Made by a program: the position numbers and the translations under genes
The notes under the pieces: generated by a model
Database searches by the model: none
Told to the model about the DNA's origin: nothing
What the model saw: the letters and a program-made list of their open reading frames with translations, nothing else
Source: Acidobacteriota bacterium
Lineage (GTDB): Bacteria > Acidobacteriota > UBA6911
Length of the DNA stretch: 52,785 nt
Assembly (NCBI GenBank): GCA_003225335.1
Contig: QHZE01000453.1
Location: 1-52,785, forward strand
Reading direction: 5' to 3'
Part shown: in pieces, positions 34,042 through 42,675 of the stretch
Position numbering within the stretch: the stretch's first letter is position 1
Layout of the letters: each line of letters begins with the position of its first letter

Positions 34042-35934
34042 ATGAGCGAATTTCAGGAAGCTTTCGACGTGGTAGTCATAGGAGGCGGGCACGCGGGTTG
34101 CGAAGCCGCGATGGCCGCTGCACGCATGGGGGCAAAGACCGCTCTCGTCACGGTGAATCTTGATCTCATTGCCCAGATGTCGTGCAACCCCGCGGTTGGG
34201 GGGATCGCAAAAGGTCATCTGGTGCGTGAAATAGACGCCCTCGGCGGCGTCATGGGCGAGGTGGCCGATCGAACCGGCATCCAGTTTCGTCTGCTCAACA
34301 GCAGCCGCGGCCCGGCGGTTCAATCCCCCCGCTGTCAGTCGGATAAGTCTAAATACCGCATAGAGATGCGAAGAGTTCTGGAGCGGCAAGCCGGTCTGTT
34401 CCTGCGACAATCGGAAGTTGTCAGTCTCATTCTGAGCCGTGGGCAGGTGTGCGGGATCGAGGTCGTGGATGGGAGACGGATTCGAGCGGGGTCCGTCGTG
34501 ATCACCACCGGAACGTTTCTGAACGGGCTGATTCATATTGGTGAGCGGCGCTATCCGGCGGGCAGGACCGGAGAGTCACCGTCGGTCTTGCTGGCACAGT
34601 ATCTTAAACAGATTGGATTCGGCATCGGCCGTCTGAAGACCGGCACGCCTCCCCGGCTCGACGGGCAAACCATCGATTATTCCGGATTCGAGGAACAGCG
34701 TGGAGATTCCGAACCCACTTTTTTCTCTTTTCGGACGACCGCTTGTGCACTGGCGCAGGTCTCCTGCCACATCGGTTATACGAACGAGCGGCTTCACGCG
34801 CTGCTGAGGACCAATCTTGAAAAATCGGCGCTTTATGGAGGGAGAATTGTCGGTGTCGGGCCTCGTTATTGTCCGAGCATCGAAGACAAGATCGTCAAGT
34901 TCGCCGACAAGGAACGCCATCAGATCTTCCTGGCGCCTGAGGGACTGGAAACCCGCGAAGTGTATCTCAACGGCCTCTCCACCAGCATGCCTGCAGAGAT
35001 CCAGCTGGAGATGGTGCGTTCGATCCCGGGTCTGGAGAAGGCTCTCATGATCAGGCCTGGATATGCCATCGAATATGATTTCATCGCGCCGACCGAACTG
35101 TACCCGACGCTGGAGACCAAGCGGGTTCAAGGCCTTTTTCATGCGGGCCAAATAAACGGGACCACTGGCTATGAAGAAGCTGCGGCGCAAGGGATAGTGG
35201 CAGGAATCAACGCCGCCCTGAAGGCTTCAGGCCGGGAGGGCATGATCTTTCCTCGCGGCGAAAGCTACATCGGAATTCTGGTGGATGACCTGGTGACGCG
35301 TGGAGTGGATGAGCCCTATCGCATGTTCACGTCCAGGTCCGAGTTTCGATTGCTGTTGCGAATTGATAATGCCGACTGGCGGCTCACACCCCTGGGATAT
35401 CGCCTCGGGCTTGTGGCCGGCGAGGATTTCGGGCGTTTGCAGCGAAAGTATGAGCAGGTCCGCTCTCTCCGAGCACTTCTGCAAGAGCACCGTTGGAATC
35501 CAGCTGAGGCCCCGGGTTCGACTATTGCCGCCAGGATGGACGTCATGGCTGTGAAGGGGCAGAGCCTGGAGCAGCTCCTGCGTCGTCCGGACGTCTCGAT
35601 CGACGACTTCGAAGCGATTCTGCGCCTAAAGGGTCTCTGGTTTCCCCCCGCGGTCCGCCAAGCGGCGGAGATAGAGGTCCGCTACGAGGGTTACATAGAG
35701 CAGCAAATGAAGGACGCGGAGAGGCTAAAGAGGATGAGCTCGCGCCAGATCCCGCCGGACATCGATTACAACAAAATTGATGGCTTGAGTCGCGAGATCC
35801 GCGAGAAGCTGTCTCGCATACGCCCAAAGGATCTCGCAATGGCGGGAAGGATCCCCGGCGTGACACCTGCCGCGGTCTCGATTCTGGGCATCCAGCTCGA
35901 GCTAAGACAATCCAGGCGTCACGCCAATCCCTAA
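34042..35934 (+). CDS. mnmG: tRNA U34 5-carboxymethylaminomethyl synthase, FAD subunit
   Basis: A 630-residue partner of MnmE. The FAD-binding dinucleotide fold begins [20 protein letters not shown], and the family signature [13 protein letters not shown] is near residue 92. Other conserved blocks: [40 protein letters not shown]. The C-terminal helical domain ends LSILGI-like and a basic tail. Length is normal. GTCAGGGG precedes the ATG. Confidence 0.97.
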   Translation: MSEFQEAFDVVVIGGGHAGCEAAMAAARMGAKTALVTVNLDLIAQMSCNPAVGGIAKGHLVREIDALGGVMGEVADRTGIQFRLLNSSRGPAVQSPRCQSDKSKYRIEMRRVLERQAGLFLRQSEVVSLILSRGQVCGIEVVDGRRIRAGSVVITTGTFLNGLIHIGERRYPAGRTGESPSVLLAQYLKQIGFGIGRLKTGTPPRLDGQTIDYSGFEEQRGDSEPTFFSFRTTACALAQVSCHIGYTNERLHALLRTNLEKSALYGGRIVGVGPRYCPSIEDKIVKFADKERHQIFLAPEGLETREVYLNGLSTSMPAEIQLEMVRSIPGLEKALMIRPGYAIEYDFIAPTELYPTLETKRVQGLFHAGQINGTTGYEEAAAQGIVAGINAALKASGREGMIFPRGESYIGILVDDLVTRGVDEPYRMFTSRSEFRLLLRIDNADWRLTPLGYRLGLVAGEDFGRLQRKYEQVRSLRALLQEHRWNPAEAPGSTIAARMDVMAVKGQSLEQLLRRPDVSIDDFEAILRLKGLWFPPAVRQAAEIEVRYEGYIEQQMKDAERLKRMSSRQIPPDIDYNKIDGLSREIREKLSRIRPKDLAMAGRIPGVTPAAVSILGIQLELRQSRRHANP

Positions 35935-35974
35935 GCGGCCCTTTTCGTCAGCGCGGCAACGCATTCTTGCACGA

Positions 35975-36056
35975 CGGCTGGGGACACGGATTTTCACGGG
36001 TTCGACGGATTGCCACGGGGTCTATCGGTGAAGATCCGTGAGATCCGTGTCCGTAA
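35975..36056. repeat. GGACACGGAT...ATCCGTGTCC palindrome before rsmG
   Basis: GGGGACACGGATTTTCACGG from 35978 against GATCCGTGAGATCCGTGTCC ending at 36053, with a loop containing GACGGATTGCCACGGGG. Same family as 32164-32250 and 45038-45104. Confidence 0.75.
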
Positions 36057-36082
36057 GATGCCGGCAAGAATGCTAAGCGGCT

Positions 36083-36748
36083 ATGACCGAAGGGGAGCTC
36101 AAGGAATTCCTGGAAGGTTTTGGACTCCCCGCGCAAAGCCCGCAACAGGACTTTTTGATCCGTTACTACCGCCTGCTTCTACAATGGGGGTCCAGGATCA
36201 ATCTGACCGGCTCCACAGAGTGGTCCCGGCTGAAGCCGTTGTTTGAAGAAGCCCTCTGGGCCGGAGCCCTTTACCCTGCATCCGCACAACGACACCTGGA
36301 CATAGGAAGCGGCGCCGGGTTTCCCGCCCTGATCATCCGGATTTTGCGATCGGGCGCGCATCTGGATCTGGTGGAAGCGCGTGGCAAGCGGGCCGCGTTC
36401 CTGGAGACGGTTCTGGCGGAGTTGCAGCTCTCCGGGGTCGTCGTGCACAACCTGAGGCTTGAAGAATTTCTTCGGAAGTCATCAGCAGAAGGCCGCTGGT
36501 CTATTGTTTCCTGGAAGGGGGTTCGCCTAAATGGCCGGGAGCTTTCGCTGATCCGCGCGCGTGCACTTCCAGCGACCCAACTCTGGCTCTTCCATGGCAG
36601 GAGGCTTCCGGTGGAAAGTCCAGCAACTTTCCTGCGCTTCGTGCGCCTCATAGAGCGTTTCAGGTGTCCGTACCGCGAGAGCTCCTACGTTTCTGTTTTC
36701 GAGTTCGTAGGGGCGGCCCTATGTGGTCGCCCGTGCGGACAAGAATAG
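36083..36748 (+). CDS. rsmG: 16S rRNA (guanine527-N7)-methyltransferase
   Basis: A 221-residue RsmG (GidB). The SAM-binding motif is HLDIGSGAGFPALIIRI near 68-84, with DLVEARGKRAAFLETV following, and the helical N-terminal part (LLQWGSRINLTGSTE) is typical. The catalytic core runs to about residue 205. The last 13 residues (VGAALCGRPCGQE) and the stop are encoded by the GC-rich repeat at 36707-36784, so the natural C-terminus seems to have been replaced by the insertion. It lies between mnmG and parA as in origin regions. Confidence 0.93.
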   Translation: MTEGELKEFLEGFGLPAQSPQQDFLIRYYRLLLQWGSRINLTGSTEWSRLKPLFEEALWAGALYPASAQRHLDIGSGAGFPALIIRILRSGAHLDLVEARGKRAAFLETVLAELQLSGVVVHNLRLEEFLRKSSAEGRWSIVSWKGVRLNGRELSLIRARALPATQLWLFHGRRLPVESPATFLRFVRLIERFRCPYRESSYVSVFEFVGAALCGRPCGQE

Positions 36749-36784
36749 CGGGGACCTTGCGGGCGCCAGGGCCTCCCCTACGGG
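36707..36784. repeat. GC-rich 'GGGGCGG' palindrome forming the rsmG 3' end
   Basis: GTAGGGGCGGCCCTATGTGG and onwards to CCAGGGCCTCCCCTACGGG. Closely similar to 18883-18952 (CCTATGT-GTCGCCCG and GCGGGGAC in the same order). The rsmG frame reads into it and stops at TAG 36746-36748. Confidence 0.75.
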
Positions 36785-36814
36785 TATGTCGATTTTTTAC
36801 GACCGTTGCCCGTC

Positions 36815-36830
36815 CGTTTCACGTGAAACA
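36815..36830. promoter_or_regulatory. parS: parS site 1
   Basis: CGTTTCACGTGAAACA matches the 16-bp ParB-binding consensus TGTTTCACGTGAAACA except for its first base. It lies 127 bp before parA. Confidence 0.85.
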
Positions 36831-36849
36831 TGCCTTCGGGAAGCAGTTC

Positions 36850-36865
36850 TGTTTCACGTGAAACA
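36850..36865. promoter_or_regulatory. parS: parS site 2 (perfect)
   Basis: TGTTTCACGTGAAACA, an exact parS consensus palindrome, 35 bp from site 1 (about 3.3 helical turns). Together they should nucleate ParB next to its own operon and mark the origin domain. Confidence 0.95.
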
Positions 36866-36956
36866 ATGCGGGTGGCGAACGAAGCACTTTTTCATTTTGG
36901 TGTGTATGCCCTTGTGCTATCCTCCGCGTAAAAATCGGCCGGCACCGGGAGACGGG

Positions 36957-37733
36957 ATGGGGAAGACGATTGCCATCGCGAATCAAAAGGGAGGAGTTGG
37001 AAAAACGACGACCGCGATTAATCTAGGAGCCGCGTTGGCCGCCGCGGACATGAAGGTGCTCGTTGTGGATATGGATGCGCAGGCCAACTGCACAAGCGGT
37101 CTCGGCACTTCCAAGGATTGCGTGCAAAAAAGCATATACCATTCCCTTGTCCTTGACGAACCCTTGAAGGGCATCATTCTCGACACGGACCTGGAGAACC
37201 TTAAGCTCATTCCCGCAGACAAGAATCTCACGGGTGCCGTCGTTGAGCTCATCGAGGTGCCCGAGAGAGAGTTCATTTTGAAACGCCTCTTGTGTCACGT
37301 CGCCGGGCAATTTGATTTTGTTATTGTGGACACTCCCCCCTCCCTCAATGTTCTGACTCTGAACGCTCTTGTTGCTGCCGATTCGGTCTTGATACCCATT
37401 CAGTGCGAGTACTTCGCTTTGGAAGGCGTCACCGATTTGTTGGAAACATTGAATCGAGTCCGAAGTAACTACAATCCGGACCTTTCCATACTCGGCGTTG
37501 TCCTTACCATGTTTGATGAGCGAACGAATCTCGCCAACCAGGTGCGCGCCGATTTGAAAAATTTCTTCTCCGGGAAAATGCTGAATACGGTAATTCCGAG
37601 AAATGTCCGATTGGCTGAGGCTCCAAGCTTTGGTAAGCCAATTATTATCTATGATATACGATCCAAAGGGGCCGAGAGCTATGTTAATCTTGCGAGGGAA
37701 ATACTAAATCATGAAAAGGAAAGCGTTGGGTAA
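36957..37733 (+). CDS. parA: Chromosome partitioning ATPase ParA (Soj)
   Basis: A 258-residue ParA/MinD-type ATPase. The deviant Walker A KGGVGKTTT is at about 11-19, the Walker A' region VVDMDAQANCT near 36-46, and the Walker B-like FVIVDTPPSLN near 117-127. GGGAGA precedes ATG 36957; the frame continues upstream through the parS sites, which is not coding. It overlaps parB by 23 nt. Confidence 0.97.
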   Translation: MGKTIAIANQKGGVGKTTTAINLGAALAAADMKVLVVDMDAQANCTSGLGTSKDCVQKSIYHSLVLDEPLKGIILDTDLENLKLIPADKNLTGAVVELIEVPEREFILKRLLCHVAGQFDFVIVDTPPSLNVLTLNALVAADSVLIPIQCEYFALEGVTDLLETLNRVRSNYNPDLSILGVVLTMFDERTNLANQVRADLKNFFSGKMLNTVIPRNVRLAEAPSFGKPIIIYDIRSKGAESYVNLAREILNHEKESVG

Positions 37734-38577
37734 AGGTCTCAGTGCGCTGATTCCCGAAATCGATGCGCCCGCTGTAGTCCCGAACGAAATAGATATCGAC
37801 CGGATAGAACCCAATCCCGACCAGCCTCGCTTCAAGCTCGAGGAGTCGCGGACGGAGGAACTGGCTGCCTCCATTCGGGAAAACGGAGTCTTGCAGCCCG
37901 TTCTCGTACGACCGCTTGGAAATCGTTACCAGCTCGTAGCAGGCGAGAGACGCCTGGCCGCCGCTCAGAGGGCGGGGCTGCTCAAGATACCGGCCGTCGT
38001 TAGAAACGTTCCCGACGACAAGCTTTTGGAGCTCGCCCTGGTTGAGAACATCCAGCGGGAACAGCTCAACCCTGTGGAAGAGGCACAGGCATATCAGAAT
38101 CTGCTCGAAACGCTGGGTCTGACACAAGACCAACTGGCAACCAAACTGGGCAAGGAACGGAGCACCATTGCGAACGCTCTCAGGCTGCTCAGGCTCCCCC
38201 CCGGTGTGAAGGTTCTGGTCGCGGAAGGGAAGCTTTCCGCGGGACATGCGCGAGCGCTTCTGGCGTCCAATGCCGGTTCCGCGGAAATGACCCGGATCGC
38301 GCACGCAATTGTGGAGAAATCATGGTCGGTTCGGGAGGCAGAGCAATGGGCACAGAGACAGGCCAAAAAAACGCCTGCTGGCAACGCTCCGGACCCGAAC
38401 GTTTCTGCCGCAGCGGACAAACTGAGACTGATTTTTGGCACTAAAGTGGAAATCGTCAACACCAGGGGAAATCCGGGTAGTGGTAAAATCCAGATCTTTT
38501 TCTACAGCCCGGAAGACCTCGAGCGAATTTACGGCGTTCTCACAGCCAAGAACTCTTTAGGGCTCGCGCAAGAATAA
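37711..38577 (+). CDS. parB: Chromosome partitioning protein ParB (Spo0J)
   Basis: A 288-residue ParB-CTPase. It begins MKRKALGKGLSALIPE, with the ParB N-domain including NPDQPR, then the CTP-binding GERRLAAA region (GERR at 78-81), then the ENIQREQLNPVEEA motif, a KorB-like HTH (LTQDQLATKLGKERSTIANALR), and a C-terminal dimer domain. The final residues (LGLAQE) and stop TAA are encoded by the left terminal arm of the composite element at 38557-38806. Confidence 0.96.
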   Translation: MKRKALGKGLSALIPEIDAPAVVPNEIDIDRIEPNPDQPRFKLEESRTEELAASIRENGVLQPVLVRPLGNRYQLVAGERRLAAAQRAGLLKIPAVVRNVPDDKLLELALVENIQREQLNPVEEAQAYQNLLETLGLTQDQLATKLGKERSTIANALRLLRLPPGVKVLVAEGKLSAGHARALLASNAGSAEMTRIAHAIVEKSWSVREAEQWAQRQAKKTPAGNAPDPNVSAAADKLRLIFGTKVEIVNTRGNPGSGKIQIFFYSPEDLERIYGVLTAKNSLGLAQE

Positions 38578-38806
38578 TTTTGGCATTTTGCTGCGGGTTC
38601 CCATGCCCAATTGAATCATAACCAGCAAACCTCAATAGTTTGCCAGGCATGGGAGCCGCAGCCCTACGAGGCGCGAGCGCCGGGCGGGCAGGTGCAAGGC
38701 GCCGCGACGCAGGCGATGTGGTGACATCGTCGAGGAGCAGCAACGCCGCAGATGCCCGCCCAGCGCTCGCGCCAAAATGCCAACTTAGTCTTGTGCGAGC
38801 CCTTAG
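38557..38806. mobile_element. Composite palindromic element, copy 2 (non-autonomous)
   Basis: About 33-bp imperfect terminal inverted repeats: TTAGGGCTCGCGCAAGAATA at 38557 and, in reverse orientation, GTCTTGTGCGAGCCCTTA ending at 38806; inner parts TTTTGGCATTTTG / CAAAATGCCAA. Inside are hairpin TGCGGGTTCCCATGCC / GGCATGGGAGCCGCA (about 38591-38661) and a 20-bp-arm hairpin GCGCGAGCGCCGGGCGGGCA / TGCCCGCCCAGCGCTCGCGC (about 38669-38772). At its apex sits the core CGACGCAGGCGATG (38705-38718) and CATCGTCGAGGAGC (38725-38738), shared exactly with copy 1. The element has no ORF. Confidence 0.8.
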
Positions 38807-38826
38807 GGGAAGACAGGAGGCATGCC

Positions 38827-39270
38827 ATGAAATTCAGCAGGGAGGGTTCGAACGAAGCCCTCAGTGTTCTCGGTGCGGGTGCGGAACTCGTAGGGGAATT
38901 GAATTTCACCCACGATCTGCGAGTAGATGGGACATTCAAAGGAAAGGTGCGTTCCGATGACGCAACCTTTGCCATCGGCCCGAAGGGAAGGGTAGAAGCC
39001 GACGTTTCGGTCAAGAGAGCCTCGATTAGCGGCGAGCTTCGCGGTACTGTCCGGGCGTTGGAACGAGTGGAGATTCGTAAAGAAGGAAGGGTCTATGGCG
39101 ATCTGTACACCCCATGTCTTATCATTGAAGCCGGTGCCATTTTTGAAGGAAAGTGCAATATGACGGATCGCAAAGGAATGGTGAAGGTTGATGAGGGCGC
39201 GATGCTAAAGATTGTAGAGGCAAATCCGGAAACGTCAAAGGCCGCCATCATACGCGACCGGGAGCATTAA
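38827..39270 (+). CDS. Bactofilin
   Basis: A 147-residue bactofilin (DUF583), a polymerising beta-helix cytoskeletal protein. The core is a right-handed beta-helix of six or seven short turns (LRVDGTFKGKVRSDDATFAI, ISGELRGTVRALERVEI, VYGDLYTPCLIIEAGAIFEG), with flexible charged tails. AGGAGG sits 7 nt before ATG 38827; the longer frame lies inside the repeat. In other bacteria bactofilins can tether ParAB/chromosome or envelope machinery, and the position right after parB fits that, though the link here is inference. Confidence 0.93.
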   Translation: MKFSREGSNEALSVLGAGAELVGELNFTHDLRVDGTFKGKVRSDDATFAIGPKGRVEADVSVKRASISGELRGTVRALERVEIRKEGRVYGDLYTPCLIIEAGAIFEGKCNMTDRKGMVKVDEGAMLKIVEANPETSKAAIIRDREH

Positions 39271-39326
39271 GGGCAAAGGGGCAAAGGGTAGGCTTTATTA
39301 ACCTCGACCCCTCTGCCCCTTGACCA
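39271..39326. repeat. GGGGCAAA-type inverted repeat between bactofilin and selD
   Basis: GGGCAAAGGGGCAAAGGGTA on the left against CGACCCCTCTGCCCCTTG on the right. Same word family as 16268-16350. It starts directly after the bactofilin stop codon. Confidence 0.6.
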
Positions 39327-39349
39327 CTTGTGAAAAGGACTACTAAGGT

Positions 39350-40390
39350 ATGAAAACGACGATTAGGCTGACAGAGATGGTCTCGTGCGCCGGCTGAGCG
39401 AGCAAGCTGTCCGCGGGCAGCTTGGCTCAGGTCCTGAGCCAGATCCCCAGATACAAACACCCGGAAGTTCTTGTGGGCTATGATACGGCCGACGATGCCG
39501 GGGTATACAAGATCGACGAGGAAAGGGCGCTGGTCCAGACAGTGGATTTCTTCACGCCCATTGTAGATGACCCTCACCTCTACGGTTGCATCGCAGCCGC
39601 TAACTCCCTTAGCGATGTGTACGCAATGGGCGGTACCCCGATCACCGCCATGGCCATAACCTGCTTTCCAGAAAAAGGCGTGGATCTTCAAGTATTGGCC
39701 GACATCATGAAGGGGGGTGCGGAGAAACTCCACGAGGCAGGTGTCGCACTTTTGGGCGGACACAGCGTGGCAGACCCTGAGATCAAGTTTGGTTACTCGG
39801 TGACAGGTCTCATCCACCCCGGCCGAATCTTTACCAACGCCGGAGCCCGGCCGGGCGATGTTCTCGTTTTGACCAAACCCTTGGGCATAGGCATTCTCAC
39901 AAGCGGCATAAAATTCAACAAGACCTCGCAAGAGGCCGCCCAGAAAGCGATTGAAGTGATGAGTTCCCTGAACCGTTCGGCGGCCGAGATCATGATGCGA
40001 TACAACTGCCACGCGGTAACAGACGTTACAGGAAACGGGCTGTTGGGTCACGCTTTCGAAATGGCTAACGCGAGCAACGCCACTCTCCATATAGATGCCG
40101 GGAAAGTTCCCTACATTGCAGAGGCTTATGACCTTGCGAAAGCTGGACTTCTGCCGAGAACAGTCGCTTCAACTTGGAAAATGATCCAGCCCTTCACGGA
40201 GGTAAGCCCCGACGTGCCGGAACCACTCAAGAACATTCTCCTGGATCCACAAACCTCTGGAGGACTTCTTATATCATTGGATTCAAAAGACTTACATGGA
40301 ATACTGGAGGAAATGTCGCGATCTGGTGTCCAGGCCGCACAGATTGGACACGTGAAACCTCCCAAGGGCCCGAGAATTCTGGTGCAGTAG
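39350..40390 (+). CDS. selD: Selenophosphate synthetase, selenocysteine-containing
   Basis: Reading from ATG 39350, the frame runs MKTTIRLTEMVSCAG, then TGA (39395-39397), then ASKLSAGSLAQVLSQI and on to 40390: 346 residues with Sec16. Sec16 is three residues before K19, matching catalytic Cys17 and Lys20 of E. coli SelD. Downstream ATP/metal motifs: DTADDAGVYKI, QTVDFFTPIVDD, ANSLSDVYAMGG, GHSVADPEIKFGYSVTG. A start after the TGA would remove the whole catalytic loop. SelD makes selenophosphate from selenide and ATP. No selA, selB or tRNA-Sec gene is in the window. Confidence 0.92.
39400..39428 (+). promoter_or_regulatory. Candidate bacterial SECIS hairpin in selD
   Basis: Two bases after the UGA, GAGCAAGCTGTC (39400-39411) pairs with GGCAGCTTGGCTC (39416-39428) as 12 base pairs with one bulged G and a CGCG loop. 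The apical loop is 15-18 nt after the UGA, close to the usual position for SelB recognition. The loop sequence differs from the E. coli fdhF type. Confidence 0.75.
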
Positions 40391-40399
40391 TTGCTGCTC

Positions 40400-40684
40400 T
40401 TACTCTGAATCTATTGCTATCTTGAGGGATTTTAAAAACTTAGCGTCTTCTGAGGTGATCCGCAGGCGGACCGGGTCATCGACCTTGGCGGGGGCTGCAA
40501 CCGTCTCGCGCTCGCCCTTGCCCTTACGGTTGAAACCAATGGTCGCTTCGATTATCAAAAATACTTCGTAGCCGGCGTCCCGGATATTCTGGATGGCCTC
40601 GTTGATCTTGGGGGAGTCGCTTAGGGTCTCATTAATGGTCTCCCCAAGCGACTTCATCAGTCTTCTGATTTCAGCTTCCGCCAT
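40400..40684 (-). CDS. Small conserved-looking protein of unknown function
   Basis: A 94-residue, charged and mostly helical protein: an N-terminal helical half (EIRRLMKSLGETINETLSDS) and a mixed alpha/beta half (AGYEVFLIIEATIGF), then a lysine/glutamate linker and a short end. No signal peptide, TM segment or cysteine. AGGAG lies 9 nt before the ATG. It converges with selD, with 9 bp between the stops. I do not recognise the family. Confidence 0.7.
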   Translation of the reverse strand: MAEAEIRRLMKSLGETINETLSDSPKINEAIQNIRDAGYEVFLIIEATIGFNRKGKGERETVAAPAKVDDPVRLRITSEDAKFLKSLKIAIDSE

Positions 40685-40913
40685 CCGGGTCTCCTGTTAG
40701 CCTCTGCTGAAGGCTAGCTGAGAGGAAATCAACGAATCAAATTTTCACAGCGCCAATTCAGCTAGAACTGCATCTTAAAGGAATCTTCGTTTTGCTGTCA
40801 AGGTTGAACTTCACAAACATCGTTCGTCTGTCTCGTGTCAGGGCGCTTGTAATTCAGGATTGGCGGGGGTTTGAGGAGATCTGGATACTGGCGCTCAACT
40901 CTAGGAGTTTGCA

Positions 40914-42461
40914 ATGGAGCAAAAGGCTGTTTATCGTTCCCGGGTACCGGGGAGCTCCCGGCTTTCCGAAAAGCCAGGCGAATACCCATTCACGCGCGGG
41001 ATACATAGAAACATGTACCGCGGGCGCCTCTGGACGATGAGGCAGTATGCCGGCTTTGGTACCGCGGGCGAATCCAATCGGCGATATCTTAACCTTCTGG
41101 GCCAAGGGCAGACCGGAATCAGCATCGCATTCGACCTGCCCACTCAGATGGGGTTGGACGCGGATAACCCTCTGGCAGCGGGTGAGATAGGCAAGGTCGG
41201 TGTCTCGATCTGCACGCTCCGGGACATGGAAATCCTGCTGAAAGATATTCCTCTGGATCGTGTCTCGATCTCCATGACGATTAACAGCACCGCGCCAATC
41301 CTGCTGTGCATGCTTCTCGGCATCGCGCGGCGCAGGAATATCGACTGGAACTCGCTGCGAGGCACTGTTCAAAACGATATCCTCAAGGAATACATCGCGC
41401 GTGGCACATATATCTACCCTCCAGGACCTTCTCTCCGCATTATTGCCGACACCCTGGCGTTTTGCCGGGCAGAGGTCCGCAACTGGAATCCGATTTCTAT
41501 CAGTGGCTACCACATCAGGGAGGCCGGATCCACCGCGGTTCAAGAGGTGGCTTTCACGTTGGCCAACGGGATCGAATACGTCCGTTGCGCTCTGCGGGCG
41601 GGCCTTGGGATTGACGAGTTTGCAAGCACGCTGACCTTCTTCTTCAATGCCCACAACAACTTTCTGGAAGAGATCGCCAAGTTTCGCGCGGCTCGCCGCC
41701 TCTGGGCCCGGATCGTGAGAGAGCGGTTCGAGGCCACGCAACCGCGTTCCTGGACATTGCGCTTTCATACGCAAACTGCGGGAAGTACGCTTACTGCCCA
41801 ACAGCCCGAAAACAATATCGTGCGGGTGACACTCCAGGCTCTTGCCGCCGTGCTGGGTGGCACCCAATCTCTTCACACGAATTCACTGGATGAAGCGCTC
41901 GGACTGCCAAGTGAAAGGGCCGCCCACACGGCCCTGCGTACGCAGCAAATCCTCGCCTGCGAAAGCGGAGTAATCAACACGGCTGATCCGACTGGCGGTT
42001 CCTATGCGATCGAAGCCTTGACGGACGAAATTGAGTCCGAAGCCGCCACCTACATTCAAAAGATAGACCAGATGGGTGGAATGCTGCGGGCAATCGAGGC
42101 GGGTTACGTTCAACGTGAGATTCAGGAGTCGGCATACGAGTACCAAAGGAGCGTGGAGTCTAGCGAGCGCCTCGTTGTCGGAGTCAACAAATTTGCAAGG
42201 GATGAGCCGGCTCCTGTCGATGTTTTCACGATCGATGATTCGGTTGCGGAATCCCAGCGGAGGGCGCTCGCGGAATTAAGGAACACAAGAGACAGTAGCG
42301 CAGTACGTCGCGCGCTGGAGAGTCTGCAACAGGCGGCAACGGGGCAAGACAACCTTGTTCCTCGCATCCTGGAGGCAGTTGAAGCGCTTGCCACCGTGCA
42401 GGAGATTTCGGACTGCCTTCGGGGCGTGTTTGGAGAGTATCAGCAATCCGACCCATTCTGA
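40914..42461 (+). CDS. Methylmalonyl-CoA mutase family, catalytic chain only
   Basis: A 515-residue acyl-CoA mutase large chain with the substrate-binding barrel: [59 protein letters not shown], and later [17 protein letters not shown]. The C-terminal cobalamin-binding domain (with DxHxxG) is missing, so a separate small B12 subunit, not in this window, is expected. Related subfamilies include methylmalonyl-, ethylmalonyl- and isobutyryl-CoA mutases; the exact substrate is not decided here. It is not linked to epi or meaB genes. Confidence 0.88.
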   Translation: MEQKAVYRSRVPGSSRLSEKPGEYPFTRGIHRNMYRGRLWTMRQYAGFGTAGESNRRYLNLLGQGQTGISIAFDLPTQMGLDADNPLAAGEIGKVGVSICTLRDMEILLKDIPLDRVSISMTINSTAPILLCMLLGIARRRNIDWNSLRGTVQNDILKEYIARGTYIYPPGPSLRIIADTLAFCRAEVRNWNPISISGYHIREAGSTAVQEVAFTLANGIEYVRCALRAGLGIDEFASTLTFFFNAHNNFLEEIAKFRAARRLWARIVRERFEATQPRSWTLRFHTQTAGSTLTAQQPENNIVRVTLQALAAVLGGTQSLHTNSLDEALGLPSERAAHTALRTQQILACESGVINTADPTGGSYAIEALTDEIESEAATYIQKIDQMGGMLRAIEAGYVQREIQESAYEYQRSVESSERLVVGVNKFARDEPAPVDVFTIDDSVAESQRRALAELRNTRDSSAVRRALESLQQAATGQDNLVPRILEAVEALATVQEISDCLRGVFGEYQQSDPF

Positions 42462-42477
42462 TCCAGGACCGCATTCA

Positions 42478-42545
42478 CCGCCAAGACGCAAAGACGCGAA
42501 GAAATCACAACGGAGATTTTGCGATTATTTGCGCCTTCGTGTGTC
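42478..42545. repeat. CCAAGACGCAAAGACGCGAAG inverted repeat
   Basis: CACCGCCAAGACGCAAAGAC near 42478 against TTTGCGCCTTCGTGTGTCC near 42527, around an AT-rich core. The mutase stop codon is about 15 bp before it. Confidence 0.55.
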
Positions 42546-42675
42546 CTATGAAAATACGTTTTCGGCAGTCGCCTTCTCACCTTATTCCCACCTTTTGCCG
42601 CTCCTTGACCGCCGAAAGCGCACTTTCATTCGCAGTGGCGAGCCGCAGGATTATGAAAACTTTGTTGTGAAATTT

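Noticed and set aside
38752-38826. Longer bactofilin start inside the composite element
   Set aside because: The extra 25 residues are repeat-encoded and lack the bactofilin pattern; AGGAGG is placed before ATG 38827.
39422-40390. selD starting at TTG 39422
   Set aside because: It would remove the catalytic Sec/Cys and Lys loop, which are clearly present upstream across an in-frame TGA.
40685-40913. Cobalamin riboswitch before the mutase gene
   Set aside because: No B12-box-like sequence or long structured leader was seen; neither strand supports the riboswitch core.
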